Source of the DNA: Oligoflexia bacterium
GTDB taxonomy: Bacteria; Bdellovibrionota; UBA1018
Length of the DNA: 54,136 bases
Assembly: GCA_903881565.1 (NCBI GenBank)
Contig: CAIRTR010000271.1
Location: 1-54,136 of the forward strand
Reading direction: 5' to 3'
Shown in pieces: positions 8,841-20,974 of this stretch. Positions within the stretch are counted from its first letter, which is position 1; the number at the start of each line of letters is the position of its first letter. The position numbers were made by a program, and so were the translations under genes. The notes under the pieces were generated by a model. It ran no database searches. It had not been told where the DNA came from and worked only from the letters and a program-made list of their open reading frames with translations.

Positions 8841-9494
8841 ATGAAAACCCTTCGTTTCGAAAAATCCGCGTTATCCATGACATTTTTTTTGGCGATTTTA
8901 AGCCTTTTTGCCGCAGGATGCTTTGACCGGCCCCCTGCAGCAAAAGTTCTCACTCCCAACACCCCAGCCGCTGGAATGACTTCGGACGGAACTCCGCCAG
9001 CAGGAATGCCGGGAGCTCAAGGGGCACCAGGAAATGCTGATCCTCATGCTGGACTCAATCTCACTCCCACCGGAGCAGGCGCAATGCCCGGCGGCACGCC
9101 CGATGGTCACGCAGCTGGGATGCCCGGCGCCCCAGGGGCGGCGGCGAAGCCTACCATTGATTTCTCAAAAATCTCAGTCCCTAAAGCCTCTGGCGGCCAC
9201 ACCGTTTCAGAAGTCTACGCTCAGCGCGTGGCCCTCAAAGACAAAAAGGTCGTCATCAATGGCGTGGTCGTAAAAGTAAATCCCAATATCATGAAGACGA
9301 ACTGGATTCACGTTCGTGATGGCAGCGGCAAAGCTGAACTTAAGGATGACGACATGACCGTCACCTCCAACGGATTGGCCGCAGTCGGAGACAAGGTCCG
9401 AATTGAAGGAGTGGTTCACCTGGATAAGGACTTTGGCTATGGCTACAAGTACGCAACGATTGTTGAAGAAGCCAAGATTGAAGCTTTGAAGTAA
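8841..9494 (+). CDS. Lipoprotein with OB-fold-like C-terminal domain
   Basis: A 217-residue lipoprotein: a signal peptide with lipobox LFAAGC (Cys at about 29), then a low-complexity Gly/Pro/Ala/Met linker with repeats such as AGMPGAQGAPG and AAGMPGAPGAAA (about 40-105). The C-terminal domain (about 110-217) has KKVVINGVVVKVNPNIM, NWIHVRDGSG and GDKVRIEGVVHLDKDFGYGY. This pattern is typical of periplasmic OB-fold proteins that accompany multihaem cytochromes (NrfJ/YdeI-like). No cytochrome gene is nearby. AGAGGAG before the ATG is a good ribosome site. A strong terminator follows the stop. Confidence 0.72.
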   Translation: MKTLRFEKSALSMTFFLAILSLFAAGCFDRPPAAKVLTPNTPAAGMTSDGTPPAGMPGAQGAPGNADPHAGLNLTPTGAGAMPGGTPDGHAAGMPGAPGAAAKPTIDFSKISVPKASGGHTVSEVYAQRVALKDKKVVINGVVVKVNPNIMKTNWIHVRDGSGKAELKDDDMTVTSNGLAAVGDKVRIEGVVHLDKDFGYGYKYATIVEEAKIEALK

Positions 9495-9507
9495 TTAAAC
9501 GCAAGTA

Positions 9508-9543
9508 GAGGGGGCAAATCGACGTTTGCCCCCTCCTTTTTTT
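9508..9543 (+). terminator. Intrinsic terminator after the OB-fold lipoprotein gene
   Basis: A perfect 11-bp stem, GAGGGGGCAAA at 9508-9518 paired with TTTGCCCCCTC at 9525-9535, has a six-base loop and is followed by a run of seven T. It sits 13 bases after the stop codon at 9494 and ends transcription before the convergent OmpA-family gene. Confidence 0.96.
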
Positions 9544-9566
9544 GATTTCGCAAACTCCATTAAGTC

Positions 9567-10886
9567 CTAACCTCTTTCCGTCTCTAAAATCACATCCACC
9601 CGGCGATTCTCAGCCCGACCGGCCGCGGTCTTATTGGTGGCAATCGGCTTTTCAGAACCCATCCCCACAACATTGACCTTGTCTTGAGGCAAGGTCCCCT
9701 TCGAAGTCAGGAATTCTTTGACCGACTCAGCCCGTGCGGCAGAGAGATCTCGGTTTTTCTTTTCTGATCCTAGAGCATCTGTGTGACCTTCAACCTTCAC
9801 ATTCGTAGGACCGAACTCTTTAATCACTTCATCAAGCTTTGCGAGAAGGGCGAAGTCTGAAGAAGGTATCGTCGACTGGGCGGTTGGAAAATGCAGACCC
9901 TTCATGCGAATGACCAGATTATTGCCATCACGGAGAACGTCTGCTTCGCCTTCGCTAAAGCGCGCGCGAATTTTTGTGAAGCGGTCATTGAACTGCTTTT
10001 CAGTTTCAAGAGAGGAGACGACTTTTTCTTTCTCACTCAAAGCTTGCTCAGTTGCCTGTTTTTCGGAGCTGAGTGCCGCGACTGTTTTCTGCTGTTCTTC
10101 AAGCTTCAAAACCATCTCTTCAGGGTGTTGCGCACTCGTCACTTTACTTTGCCGCGTGACTTGCAACGCACGATTAGAAGCCTGCAATGCTTCATCAGAT
10201 GCGCGTTGGATCGCAGCCGTATCTTTTGGATTTTGGACAATCAGGTCTTCGGTCGCCTTGAGCTTAGAATGAGCATCCGTAAACGTTTTGGGGGCCCATT
10301 TTTCTGCTCCCTCTTTTCTGGCATCATCCAGAATTGTTTGTGAAGGATCAAGATTCGCATGTCGGATGCCGCGAATCTCAAGGGCGTGATAACGAGCGCT
10401 GAATTCTCCCTTTTGTTTTTCGGCAGGCCCGGTCTGCCCTCGCTCGATATCTTTAGTCGCTTTGAGTAAATCTCGATCGGTTTGCATAAAGTCCGCATTC
10501 GCAAATTTATCCGCGCCGGCTGTGATCGCGTCGTTACGAGCGGCGAGCACTCCATTGAGCGTGACTTTAGCGATCTTGGACTTGCTCTCTGCCTGCGCAA
10601 AAGCACTTCGAGCGTCTTTCGTCTTTTCTAGGATGCTCGCTGCATCCTTACCATTGCTTCGGCGCGATTTTGCTTCCCCCAATGCGTCACTAAAATCAGT
10701 CCAAGACTTAGGTGCTAGGAGATAAAACTGTTCGCTTTTGCCGCGCTCCTGCTCGACATCCAGGCTTGCGATTTCTTTATTAGGATCCGTGCTTACTTTG
10801 ACTTGTCCGCTCGCGCAGCCGAGAGCTGTTGCGGCGATACAAAGCGCGATGAGTGGCTTAATTCGATAGTTAAAAAACGGATTCAT
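9567..10886 (-). CDS. OmpA-family lipoprotein with long helical stalk
   Basis: A 439-residue outer-membrane or periplasmic protein. The signal sequence ends in a lipobox-like ALGC (Cys at about 24). Residues about 50-310 are Ala/Lys/Glu-rich and helical, with a DUF4398-like repeat character and a coiled coil near 250-300. The C-terminal OmpA domain (about 320-439) has NVKVEGHTDALGSEKKNRDLS, with the Asp and Arg used to bind meso-diaminopimelate (the Arg in AAGRAENRRVDV). It probably ties the outer membrane to peptidoglycan. A GGAGG element precedes the ATG. Confidence 0.9.
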   Translation of the reverse strand: MNPFFNYRIKPLIALCIAATALGCASGQVKVSTDPNKEIASLDVEQERGKSEQFYLLAPKSWTDFSDALGEAKSRRSNGKDAASILEKTKDARSAFAQAESKSKIAKVTLNGVLAARNDAITAGADKFANADFMQTDRDLLKATKDIERGQTGPAEKQKGEFSARYHALEIRGIRHANLDPSQTILDDARKEGAEKWAPKTFTDAHSKLKATEDLIVQNPKDTAAIQRASDEALQASNRALQVTRQSKVTSAQHPEEMVLKLEEQQKTVAALSSEKQATEQALSEKEKVVSSLETEKQFNDRFTKIRARFSEGEADVLRDGNNLVIRMKGLHFPTAQSTIPSSDFALLAKLDEVIKEFGPTNVKVEGHTDALGSEKKNRDLSAARAESVKEFLTSKGTLPQDKVNVVGMGSEKPIATNKTAAGRAENRRVDVILETERG

Positions 10887-11349
10887 GAAATTCCTCCAGA
10901 AGTTTCGCTTTGGCTCGTCTTATAATTATGCGTAATTATGCGATTAGGCTTTTCCCTAAAAAGGTAGCAAGGGGTGGGCCAGAGGGCGAAATTGTAGGCC
11001 TATTTCAAAATTCCTGGAAAAATGAAAGCGAGGTAAAAGTATCATACCTGTTCCGGCGAAGTAGGAACCAAATCCGATCAATTCCGAAAACTGGATAGTG
11101 TCTCAGAGAAGCTTTTCTATAGAAGAGAGTGCGAGCAGATTGCGGACGTCAAGAATCCGTACTCACATTCCTCATGATTAAAAAAAGTCCATAATTTCGA
11201 TAACATACTGATGATGCAACCGCTCCTGTCGCGCGACAGGCCCTTAACATGAACTCACCCCACCTTCATACTTGACACAATGTGTCAACTTAGGGTACAA
11301 CCGCCCTCAGCTGCCAAAGCTGGCCACCTAACATCGAGGAACTTTGAAA
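10887..11349. other. Intergenic region between two outward-transcribed envelope genes
   Basis: No convincing gene is seen; a 62-codon frame at 10910-11098 has no ribosome site and no known features. The stretch holds an exact tandem 10-mer TAATTATGCG at 10923-10942 close to the start of the OmpA-family gene, a perfect 16-bp palindrome CCTGTCGCGCGACAGG at 11225-11240, and an operator-like inverted repeat at 11272-11288 that contains the probable -35 box of the next gene. Confidence 0.6.
11272..11301 (+). promoter_or_regulatory. Promoter with overlapping palindromic operator
   Basis: TTGACACAATGTGTCAA (11272-11288) is a perfect inverted repeat of 8-bp arms around one base. Its first six bases are a consensus -35 box. 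TACAAC at 11296-11301, 18 bases downstream, can serve as -10. The arrangement suggests that a dimeric repressor blocks transcription of the gene that starts at 11350. Confidence 0.5.
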
Positions 11350-13290
11350 ATGCGAAAACTAGAAAAAATCACAAAATGGACCGCCCTCTCCGGAATGTTT
11401 GCCATCTTAGGCACTACAGCGGTCGTCTTTGCTGAAGACAACACCCCTGCACCTGCGCCTTCGGCATCTCCTTTGTCCTCGATTATTCTTCGCGGTGGGA
11501 GCCCCACCGGCTCTTCTATTTTTGATCCTCTGCCCGTCACCACGCTGGACAAACCTTTGTGGAAAGACGGCTTGCTAGCCACTCTAAAATTTGATCCTCG
11601 CGGCGATTTCCGTGACAAAACAAAACCCGCCAAAGTTGAAACACCCGATTCAGACGAACCCGTCATCAGCAAGAATGATATCGACAGCGTGATAATCGAA
11701 GGAGCGGAGCAGATCACTGGAAAAGATCTTTTAAAAATGCCCTTGCCTTTATCCAGAGCTGAATTCGAACAAGCACTAAAAGATCGCAAAATGGATCCCG
11801 GCCAAAAACTGGGCGAACTCTACGACGAGTACCGCAACGCTCAGATTCAACAATCCATGGGCGCCCTGACTTTGTCTCGCGCCCTTGATCACGAAGGTCT
11901 CAAACGCAAACTTCCGGCTCACGTTTCCAACAAAAGGGTGGACTACGTTGTACGCTCCCTTTTGATCCGAAACGCAATTGATCAAAAAAAGGTAGCAACC
12001 AAGAAAACCCCGGTTACCGATGCATTTGGCGCTCCCTTGACCGACGCCAAGGGCACCCCCCTCACCCGAACCACGGCCGATGAGGACATGAAGAAGTATT
12101 CAAATGACCAACTCTACACCTGGTTGCGTGAATTGGTTTCCAATAAAACAGTGAGCTTTTATTTTGACTGGACTTATCAAGACGGCGGAATGGATGAATC
12201 CCTGCAGGCACTGAGTTCAGAAACCGCCTTCAACTGGCCAAAATTCGTGAAAACCGAAAACAACCCCCTCATTCGCTTTGCCGGCGTCCCCGAAAAAGCC
12301 GAGGATTTTCGCGAACAGATTCGTCTAAAACTCGAATCCGTGAACACAAGTCTCCGACGCGGAACCCTCTGGCAGACGCTGCTTGCGGAATCTCCTCTTG
12401 GAATTGATCTTCAATTCAGAGCGCTACCCGGCGAATTCGAAAAAATGTATCAAACAACTTACGGCGTGAAGTCTGCCCAAGACTCCATCGAAATTCCTCG
12501 CATGGAAGCCAAGGTGCGTGAAATCTCCATTACCGGCGCAAAAGCCGCTGATGTCAAAAAACGCTTTGAAGCCCTCCTGGCTCTTAAAGCAGACGAAGCC
12601 ACCAAAGTGATCTTCGGCGATGGCACCAGGCAAATGACGCCCGAAGAAGAACTGGCTGCAAAAACCAAGATCAATGATCTCCGCAAGAGCGCGCCTGACG
12701 AAATCATCGCGACGCTCAAGGCTGAGTTTGCCGTCGAACTTTCATCCAAGGCACTCACGATTGAGACTAAAGCCAAAGCTTTCCAAAAAAGTGAACTTGA
12801 CCCTCTGCCCACCACGGCTGATATGACGTCCGAAGCTCAGGAAATGCGAATCGCGTTCAATCCTCTCTTTGGAATTCAAAGCCTGCTTCCTGAAGCCGCA
12901 ATCTCGGGTACGCCTACCGGGGCGACGCTGCTTCTATTAGAAGAGCTCGCATCGGTCGATGCTGAAAAAGTGGGCCTGAAAGACTCACGAATCAAGCAAA
13001 TTCTCTGGAAAAAGATTCAGCTCAAAACCCAAGCCAACGGTTTTCGCGAAATCGCCTACAAGCTCTTGAGTCGTAACACGATCACCGTGGTGAACGACAC
13101 CTGTCTGGATTCGAATTGGGCCTGTATCGCGACTAGCCCTAGACAGTTGGCGGACGCTTTGTTTCCTGAGGCTCTTTGCACGGATTCTCAGATGCCTGGA
13201 AGTTCTTTAGGCAACCGCGAGCTGCTGGATCAAGTTTACCAGATTTCGCTTGAGCTCTTGGGGCAGGCGTTTGAGGTCGGGACGAAGTAA
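11350..13290 (+). CDS. Large exported protein of unknown function
   Basis: I do not recognise this 646-residue protein. The start is ATG 11350, which has GAGGA nine bases upstream; a TTG six bases earlier is too close to that site. A signal peptide (about 1-28, ending VVFAED) is followed by a Pro/Ser-rich segment and then mostly helical, charged sequence with no membrane span. Two cysteines near the C-terminus (NDTCLDSNWAC) could form a disulfide, and a further Cys lies in EALCTDS. It is monocistronic and has its own operator-like promoter. It may be a lineage-specific periplasmic or secreted protein. Confidence 0.7.
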   Translation: MRKLEKITKWTALSGMFAILGTTAVVFAEDNTPAPAPSASPLSSIILRGGSPTGSSIFDPLPVTTLDKPLWKDGLLATLKFDPRGDFRDKTKPAKVETPDSDEPVISKNDIDSVIIEGAEQITGKDLLKMPLPLSRAEFEQALKDRKMDPGQKLGELYDEYRNAQIQQSMGALTLSRALDHEGLKRKLPAHVSNKRVDYVVRSLLIRNAIDQKKVATKKTPVTDAFGAPLTDAKGTPLTRTTADEDMKKYSNDQLYTWLRELVSNKTVSFYFDWTYQDGGMDESLQALSSETAFNWPKFVKTENNPLIRFAGVPEKAEDFREQIRLKLESVNTSLRRGTLWQTLLAESPLGIDLQFRALPGEFEKMYQTTYGVKSAQDSIEIPRMEAKVREISITGAKAADVKKRFEALLALKADEATKVIFGDGTRQMTPEEELAAKTKINDLRKSAPDEIIATLKAEFAVELSSKALTIETKAKAFQKSELDPLPTTADMTSEAQEMRIAFNPLFGIQSLLPEAAISGTPTGATLLLLEELASVDAEKVGLKDSRIKQILWKKIQLKTQANGFREIAYKLLSRNTITVVNDTCLDSNWACIATSPRQLADALFPEALCTDSQMPGSSLGNRELLDQVYQISLELLGQAFEVGTK

Positions 13291-13313
13291 CGCTCCCCAA
13301 TAAAAGCTTGCAT

Positions 13314-13345
13314 TGAACGTTCATAACGTTCATACTGTAAACGTT

Positions 13346-13356
<11 letters not shown>
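13314..13356. repeat. 17-bp perfect inverted repeat spanning a start codon
   Basis: TGAACGTTCATAACGTT (13314-13330) and its exact reverse complement (13340-13356) flank nine bases. Each arm is itself made of the unit AACGTTCAT or a variant. The ATG at 13346 of the downstream ATPase gene lies inside the right arm. TTGAAC (13313-13318) and TGTAAA (13336-13341), 17 bases apart, could be the promoter. The element is either an operator for a multimeric repressor or a hairpin that hides the start codon. Confidence 0.85.
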
Positions 13357-16410
<3,054 letters not shown>

Positions 16411-16420
16411 TTTAACCCCC

Positions 16421-17311
16421 TTAGTGCTTCAAAAACGGCTGTCCCAAAGCTTTAGGCGCTCGGGAACCTCCCATGACTCCAGCTAGAACCAATATTGTCA
16501 CAAAATAAGGCAAAATCTGAATAAATTGTACCGGCACGGGATCTGAGCCCCAAAGCACCACGCCCTGAAGTCGAATCTGAAAAGCATCCGCCAAACCAAA
16601 TAGTAAACAGGCAAAAGCAGTGGGCCAAGGGCGCCATTTTCCAAAAATCAAAGCCGCCAATGCCATAAACCCGCGACCGCTCGTCATGTTTCGCGAAAAA
16701 GAAGAGGACAGAAAAATCGAAAGCGTCGCGCCACCCAATCCAGCCAAAAACCCACTTAAGATGACAGCCATCCAGCGCACTCGATTCACACGAACGCCTG
16801 CCGAATCCAAAGCCTCCGGGTGTTCGCCTGCAAAACGCACCCAAGCCCCCCAAGGCGTAAAGCCAAGACCAAAAGCCACCGCGATGACAAAAATCCAAGC
16901 CCCATAAAGAGGCGCACTCACAAAACGAGAATCCATGGGAAGTGCCGCAGACGAACTGGTGGACTGAAAAAAGATCTTACATAGAAACGGAGTCACCCCC
17001 GCAGCCAACATATTGATTGCGGTTCCTGCGACAATCTGGTCGGCGCGAAGCTTGACCACAAAAAGTGCATAAAAGGAGGCAAAAAGACCGCCCGCCAGCA
17101 TCGCTGCCCCTGCCCCCGCCACGGGCGAGTGCGTGGCATAAGCGACGGCGGCGGCGACAAAAGCACCAACTAACATTAGACCTTCGAGTGCAATATTCAC
17201 CACCCCTGCGCGCTCACTGATAAGTCCCCCTAAGGCCGCAAAAAGAAGAGGCGTCGCAAGCCGCAGCGTGGATCCGGCGATCTGCAAAATCGTATCAAGA
17301 TTCTCGCTCAT
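16421..17311 (-). CDS. BMP-type ABC transporter permease 2
   Basis: The start was set at ATG 17311, which has AGGAGG upstream and overlaps the previous gene by four bases; 296 residues. It has about eight to ten hydrophobic segments, with the BPD_transp_2 pattern ERAGVVNIALEGLMLVGAF near the N-terminus, found in NupQ/YufQ-like nucleoside permeases and in branched-chain amino acid permeases. With the adjoining permease it forms the membrane channel for the substrate-binding protein encoded at the head of the operon. Nucleosides are the likely substrate, by family. Confidence 0.9.
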   Translation of the reverse strand: MSENLDTILQIAGSTLRLATPLLFAALGGLISERAGVVNIALEGLMLVGAFVAAAVAYATHSPVAGAGAAMLAGGLFASFYALFVVKLRADQIVAGTAINMLAAGVTPFLCKIFFQSTSSSAALPMDSRFVSAPLYGAWIFVIAVAFGLGFTPWGAWVRFAGEHPEALDSAGVRVNRVRWMAVILSGFLAGLGGATLSIFLSSSFSRNMTSGRGFMALAALIFGKWRPWPTAFACLLFGLADAFQIRLQGVVLWGSDPVPVQFIQILPYFVTILVLAGVMGGSRAPKALGQPFLKH

Positions 17312-18354
17312 GGGGACCTCCTGCGATCCAGCCAGGCCCACAACCCATCTGCCGCCACCGAAAGAATGACCAGCCCCTGAAGAATAAGGGACAAATCACG
17401 GGTGATGTTTTCGGTCTCCATATCCAGATCCGCGGTCCCTTTGTGAAGCGCTCCAAAAAGAAGGGCGGCGCCCAATACTCCCAGCGGGCGACTTCGACCC
17501 AACAAAGCCACGGCAATTCCCATGAAGCCATACTCAGGAGAAAAGCCGACTTTAAAGCGCGTGGCGTTTCCGAGAACCTCAGAAACCCCGACCAGCCCCG
17601 CAAGCCCCCCCGCCAATGCCATCGCCAGAATCTGCATGCGACCCACCGAAATTCCAGCAGCTCTCGCGGCGCCCTCGCTCTGCCCGACCGAGCGCAGTTC
17701 AAAACCTCGAGTCGATTTTGATAAAAAGATCCAAATCGCCACGACCGCGGCCAACGCGACAAAAAGCGCAATACTGAGTGGCGCATCCCCAAAAAAATCC
17801 AGATGCTTGATCAAATACGAGGGCGCCACGGCTTGAGTTTCCGGATTTTGTGAATCAGGGTTCTTAAGCAAATATAAAGTCACCCAACTCGAAAGCCCCA
17901 CCGCAATAAAGTTCATCATGATCGTATTGATCACTTCATGACTGCCACGACGGGCTCTGAGCCAACCGGGGATCGCACCCCAAAGTGCCCCTGCCGCAAA
18001 GGCTGCAAGCCCCGCCAAAAAAGGCGCAATCACTGCGGGAACGCCCGGAAAACAAATTCCTACCGTTGCTGCAGCCAGTGCACCCAAAGTGAGCTGCCCT
18101 TCGGCGCCGATATTGAAAAGCCCCGCATGAAATGCGAGCGCAACCGAGAGCCCGGTGAATATCAAAGGAGTGGCATAAAAAAGCGTCATCCCAAAATCAT
18201 AGCGTGAACCAAAAGCACTTCGTCCCAAAATCGCCAAAACGTGCAAAGGGTTCTCGCCCGCTAGTGCCGTCACGAGTAACCCCGCAGCCAAGCCGGCTGA
18301 AACCGCTATCAATGGCCGCAGAAATCTAAGGATTTTCCAAACGCTGTCCCTCAC
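17308..18354 (-). CDS. BMP-type ABC transporter permease 1
   Basis: A 348-residue membrane protein and partner of the following permease. LLVTALAGENPLHVLAIL and HAGLFNIGAEGQLTLGALAA match the NupP/YufP branch of BPD_transp_2 permeases, which are longer than their NupQ partners, as here. It overlaps the ATP-binding gene and the second permease gene by four bases each, a chain of translational coupling typical of these operons. Confidence 0.92.
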   Translation of the reverse strand: MRDSVWKILRFLRPLIAVSAGLAAGLLVTALAGENPLHVLAILGRSAFGSRYDFGMTLFYATPLIFTGLSVALAFHAGLFNIGAEGQLTLGALAAATVGICFPGVPAVIAPFLAGLAAFAAGALWGAIPGWLRARRGSHEVINTIMMNFIAVGLSSWVTLYLLKNPDSQNPETQAVAPSYLIKHLDFFGDAPLSIALFVALAAVVAIWIFLSKSTRGFELRSVGQSEGAARAAGISVGRMQILAMALAGGLAGLVGVSEVLGNATRFKVGFSPEYGFMGIAVALLGRSRPLGVLGAALLFGALHKGTADLDMETENITRDLSLILQGLVILSVAADGLWAWLDRRRSP

Positions 18355-19895
18355 TTCGCCACCCCCGTCATGCAGCGACCCAAATCCATCTCCGTAACTT
18401 GCCCTGTAGAGAATTCCTCGTGTTTGAATTCACCCACGATTCGTCCTTCATAAATGACCAAGACCCGATCCGAAAGCGCCAAAATCTCATCAAGCTCTGA
18501 GGACACTAAAAGAACCCCCAGCCCCTTGGCACGAGCTTTTAAAATCTGCGCATGAATAAATTCAATCGCCCCGACATCCACACCGCGCGTGGGATGGGCC
18601 GCAATCAGCGCCCGGGGCGAGAATTCAAACTCCCGGGCAATCACCAGTTTCTGTTGATTGCCTCCTGAAAATTTGGACATTTCAAGCGCAGGATCCCTGG
18701 GGCGTATATCAAAAGACTCAAACGCCTCAGCCGCCGCTTGAGCCAATCGACTTGAATCAATAAAGACACTTTTTTTAAACCGCGAGCGTCTTTGAAAACC
18801 CAATAAAAAAGACTCCAAGGCGGGACGCTTGAGCAACACCGCTTCTTGATGCCGATCCTCAGGCACGCAGCCGACTCCCAGCGCCCTGATCTCCGAATTT
18901 GAAAGTGTCTTGGATCCACTTAGGCTGGGCACTCCCAACCAGGAAACCTCGCCGGACATTTTCTTATGATACTCCTTAGGGTGCAACAGGACTTGTAAAA
19001 GTTCAGATTGACCATTGCCCTCAATGCCTGCGATGCCGACGATCTCGCCTGGGGCAATCTCAAAAGACAAATCGCGAAGCGAGGACTTTAAACTCAGGTT
19101 TTTCACCCGAAGAACAGGCCCTGTCTCCTTCGAACCCCCCCCCGCCACATTCTTCGCCTCAAAAGCCCCGCGCTCCGCACGCAGACTCACTTTCCTCCCC
19201 ACCATTAAACTTGCCAACTCATCCACGGATGTTTCGGAGGTCTTGACCTCACCGACCACCGCCCCCGCCCGAAAAATCGTCACTTGATCCGAAGCTTCCA
19301 TGACCTCTTTGAGCTTATGGGTGATCAAAATACAGGTCTTACCCTCACTTTTGAGCTTTTTGAGATTGGCAAACAGGTTTCGCGCTTCTTGCGGCGTCAA
19401 CACGGCAGTGGGTTCATCGAAAATAAGAATGCGGGCGTTTTGATAAAGAAGCTTTAAGATCTCCACGCGCTGTTGAATTCCAACCGGCAAATCCTCGATC
19501 TTGGCATCCAAATCAACCGCCAGCCCATACTGAGCAGACAGCGCCTTGATCTTCTCGCGCATGGCTTGACGCTGGGCTGGCCACAGCGGCTCCACTCCTA
19601 AAACGATATTCTCAAAAACCGAGTAGGGCGCAGCCAACATAAAGTGCTGATGAACCATGCCGATTCCGGCAGCGATGGCATCGCGGGGAGATCGCCAATG
19701 ACAGAGACGGCCTTCAACGAAAATTTCGCCTGAATCCGGCGGATAAATGCCATAAAGCATTTTCATGGCCGTTGATTTTCCAGCGCCATTTTCGCCGATA
19801 ATGGCATGGATACTGCCCCGCTCGATTTTAAGCGAGACATCGGCATTCGCTACAACAGCCCCAAATACTTTGCGAAGTGCTTTGAGCTCGATCAC
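18351..19895 (-). CDS. BMP-type ABC transporter ATP-binding protein (two ATPase domains)
   Basis: A 514-residue tandem ATPase like NupO or RbsA. The first domain has Walker A GENGAGKSTAMK, signature-like LPVGIQQRVEILK and Walker B RILIFDEPTAVLTP. The second has a degenerate Walker A, GIEGNGQSELLQ, with the signature KFSGGNQQKLVIAREF and AHPTRGVDVGAIEF. An active first site with a weaker second Walker A is normal for this family. It energises uptake through the two permeases encoded downstream. The start is 18 bases after the binding-protein gene. Confidence 0.95.
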   Translation of the reverse strand: MIELKALRKVFGAVVANADVSLKIERGSIHAIIGENGAGKSTAMKMLYGIYPPDSGEIFVEGRLCHWRSPRDAIAAGIGMVHQHFMLAAPYSVFENIVLGVEPLWPAQRQAMREKIKALSAQYGLAVDLDAKIEDLPVGIQQRVEILKLLYQNARILIFDEPTAVLTPQEARNLFANLKKLKSEGKTCILITHKLKEVMEASDQVTIFRAGAVVGEVKTSETSVDELASLMVGRKVSLRAERGAFEAKNVAGGGSKETGPVLRVKNLSLKSSLRDLSFEIAPGEIVGIAGIEGNGQSELLQVLLHPKEYHKKMSGEVSWLGVPSLSGSKTLSNSEIRALGVGCVPEDRHQEAVLLKRPALESFLLGFQRRSRFKKSVFIDSSRLAQAAAEAFESFDIRPRDPALEMSKFSGGNQQKLVIAREFEFSPRALIAAHPTRGVDVGAIEFIHAQILKARAKGLGVLLVSSELDEILALSDRVLVIYEGRIVGEFKHEEFSTGQVTEMDLGRCMTGVAK

Positions 19896-19913
19896 GCGAT
19901 TCTTTCCACCCGG

Positions 19914-20906
19914 TTATTTCTTAAGGTAAAAGTCAGGAACCTTAATCTTGCCGGCGACAATCTCGGCTTTGATCTTTTCAGCGTCAGCCCTCACCTTGGG
20001 TGTCAGTAATTTTTCATTATATTGATCAACGGCGTAGTCGATTCCCTGATTGGCCAGCCCAAAACGCTGAGTGCCCGACGTAAATTTGCCCTTCACGCCA
20101 TCTTCGATCGCAGCAAAAACGGCGTGATCCACGCGCTTGAGCATACTCGTAAGAATATAGCCCGGTTTGATCCAGTTTTGATTGGAGTCCACCCCGATGG
20201 CGAATTTCTTTTTTTCCTCGGCGGCATCAAAAACCCCAAGATTTGAGGCCCCTGCCGGTGCGAAAATAATATCCGCGCCCGCGCCATATTGAGAAACCGC
20301 AAGTTCTTTACCTTTAGCTGGATTATTCCAGGCGTCTCCGGAGATCCCCACATAATTTGAAATCACTTTGACCTTGGGATTAATCTTCTTGGCCCCGGCC
20401 ACGTAACCCATCTCGAAACGGCGAATCAAAGGAATATCCATGCCCCCGATGAACCCCAAAGTCCCGCTCTGCGACATCATCGCGGCGATCGCGCCCACCA
20501 AAAACGAACCCTCGTGCTCCTCGAAAAGTAACGCGCGAACATTCGGAGCCTTGACTTCCGCATCAACGATGACAAATTTTTTCGAAGGAAACTGTGCCGA
20601 TACCTTTTTGATCGCTTCGGCTTGGGAAACCCCAATCCCAATGATCAGATCAAAATCCTTTTGCGCGAATGATCGCGTCAAGGTTTCAAAAGCATTGTCA
20701 TCGGTTGCTTCAACATATTTGAGAAAAATCTTGAGATCGCTCTTGGCTTGCGTCGCCCCTCGAAAAGCGGCCGAGTTAAAAGACTTGTCGTCTTTGCCCC
20801 CTTTGTCCAGGATGAGACCCACCTTGTACTCTTGAGCGAGCGCGCCCCCACACACCCAAGCAAACAGACTCACCCAGCCAACGCCGTTCAAAAAAAGTTT
20901 TTTCAT
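19914..20906 (-). CDS. BMP-family substrate-binding protein (nucleoside/basic membrane lipoprotein type)
   Basis: The start was moved to ATG 20906 (GGAG seven bases upstream), giving 330 residues and a good signal peptide ending GGALAQ; a longer frame from 20993 hides it. The mature protein starts YKVGLILDKGGKDDKSFN, the hallmark of BMP/PnrA/Med proteins, followed by DLIIGIGVSQAEAI, GTLGFIGGMDIPLI and GADIIFAPAG. Known members bind purine nucleosides. Unlike many relatives it has no lipobox at the cleavage site and so is probably free in the periplasm. It is the first gene of a six-gene operon. Confidence 0.93.
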   Translation of the reverse strand: MKKLFLNGVGWVSLFAWVCGGALAQEYKVGLILDKGGKDDKSFNSAAFRGATQAKSDLKIFLKYVEATDDNAFETLTRSFAQKDFDLIIGIGVSQAEAIKKVSAQFPSKKFVIVDAEVKAPNVRALLFEEHEGSFLVGAIAAMMSQSGTLGFIGGMDIPLIRRFEMGYVAGAKKINPKVKVISNYVGISGDAWNNPAKGKELAVSQYGAGADIIFAPAGASNLGVFDAAEEKKKFAIGVDSNQNWIKPGYILTSMLKRVDHAVFAAIEDGVKGKFTSGTQRFGLANQGIDYAVDQYNEKLLTPKVRADAEKIKAEIVAGKIKVPDFYLKK

Positions 20907-20938
20907 CGGATGCTCCAATTGCCAACCATTCTCAATCA

Positions 20939-20966
20939 TTGACAAACAGAGTACAAGGATTTTACT
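20939..20966 (+). promoter_or_regulatory. Candidate promoter of the sigma54-type AAA gene
   Basis: TTGACA at 20939-20944 is a perfect -35 box; TTTACT at 20961-20966 (16 bases later) is a fair -10. Transcription would begin about 20973, at the GTG at 20975. The TTG that opens the longest frame here is the first part of this -35 box and so is unlikely to be a start codon. Confidence 0.45.
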
Positions 20967-20974
20967 CTCGTGCT

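Noticed and set aside
10910-11098. 62-codon frame in the 463-bp gap upstream of the OmpA-family gene
   Set aside because: No ribosome site, biased basic composition from AT-rich DNA, and it overlaps a tandem repeat near the divergent promoter.
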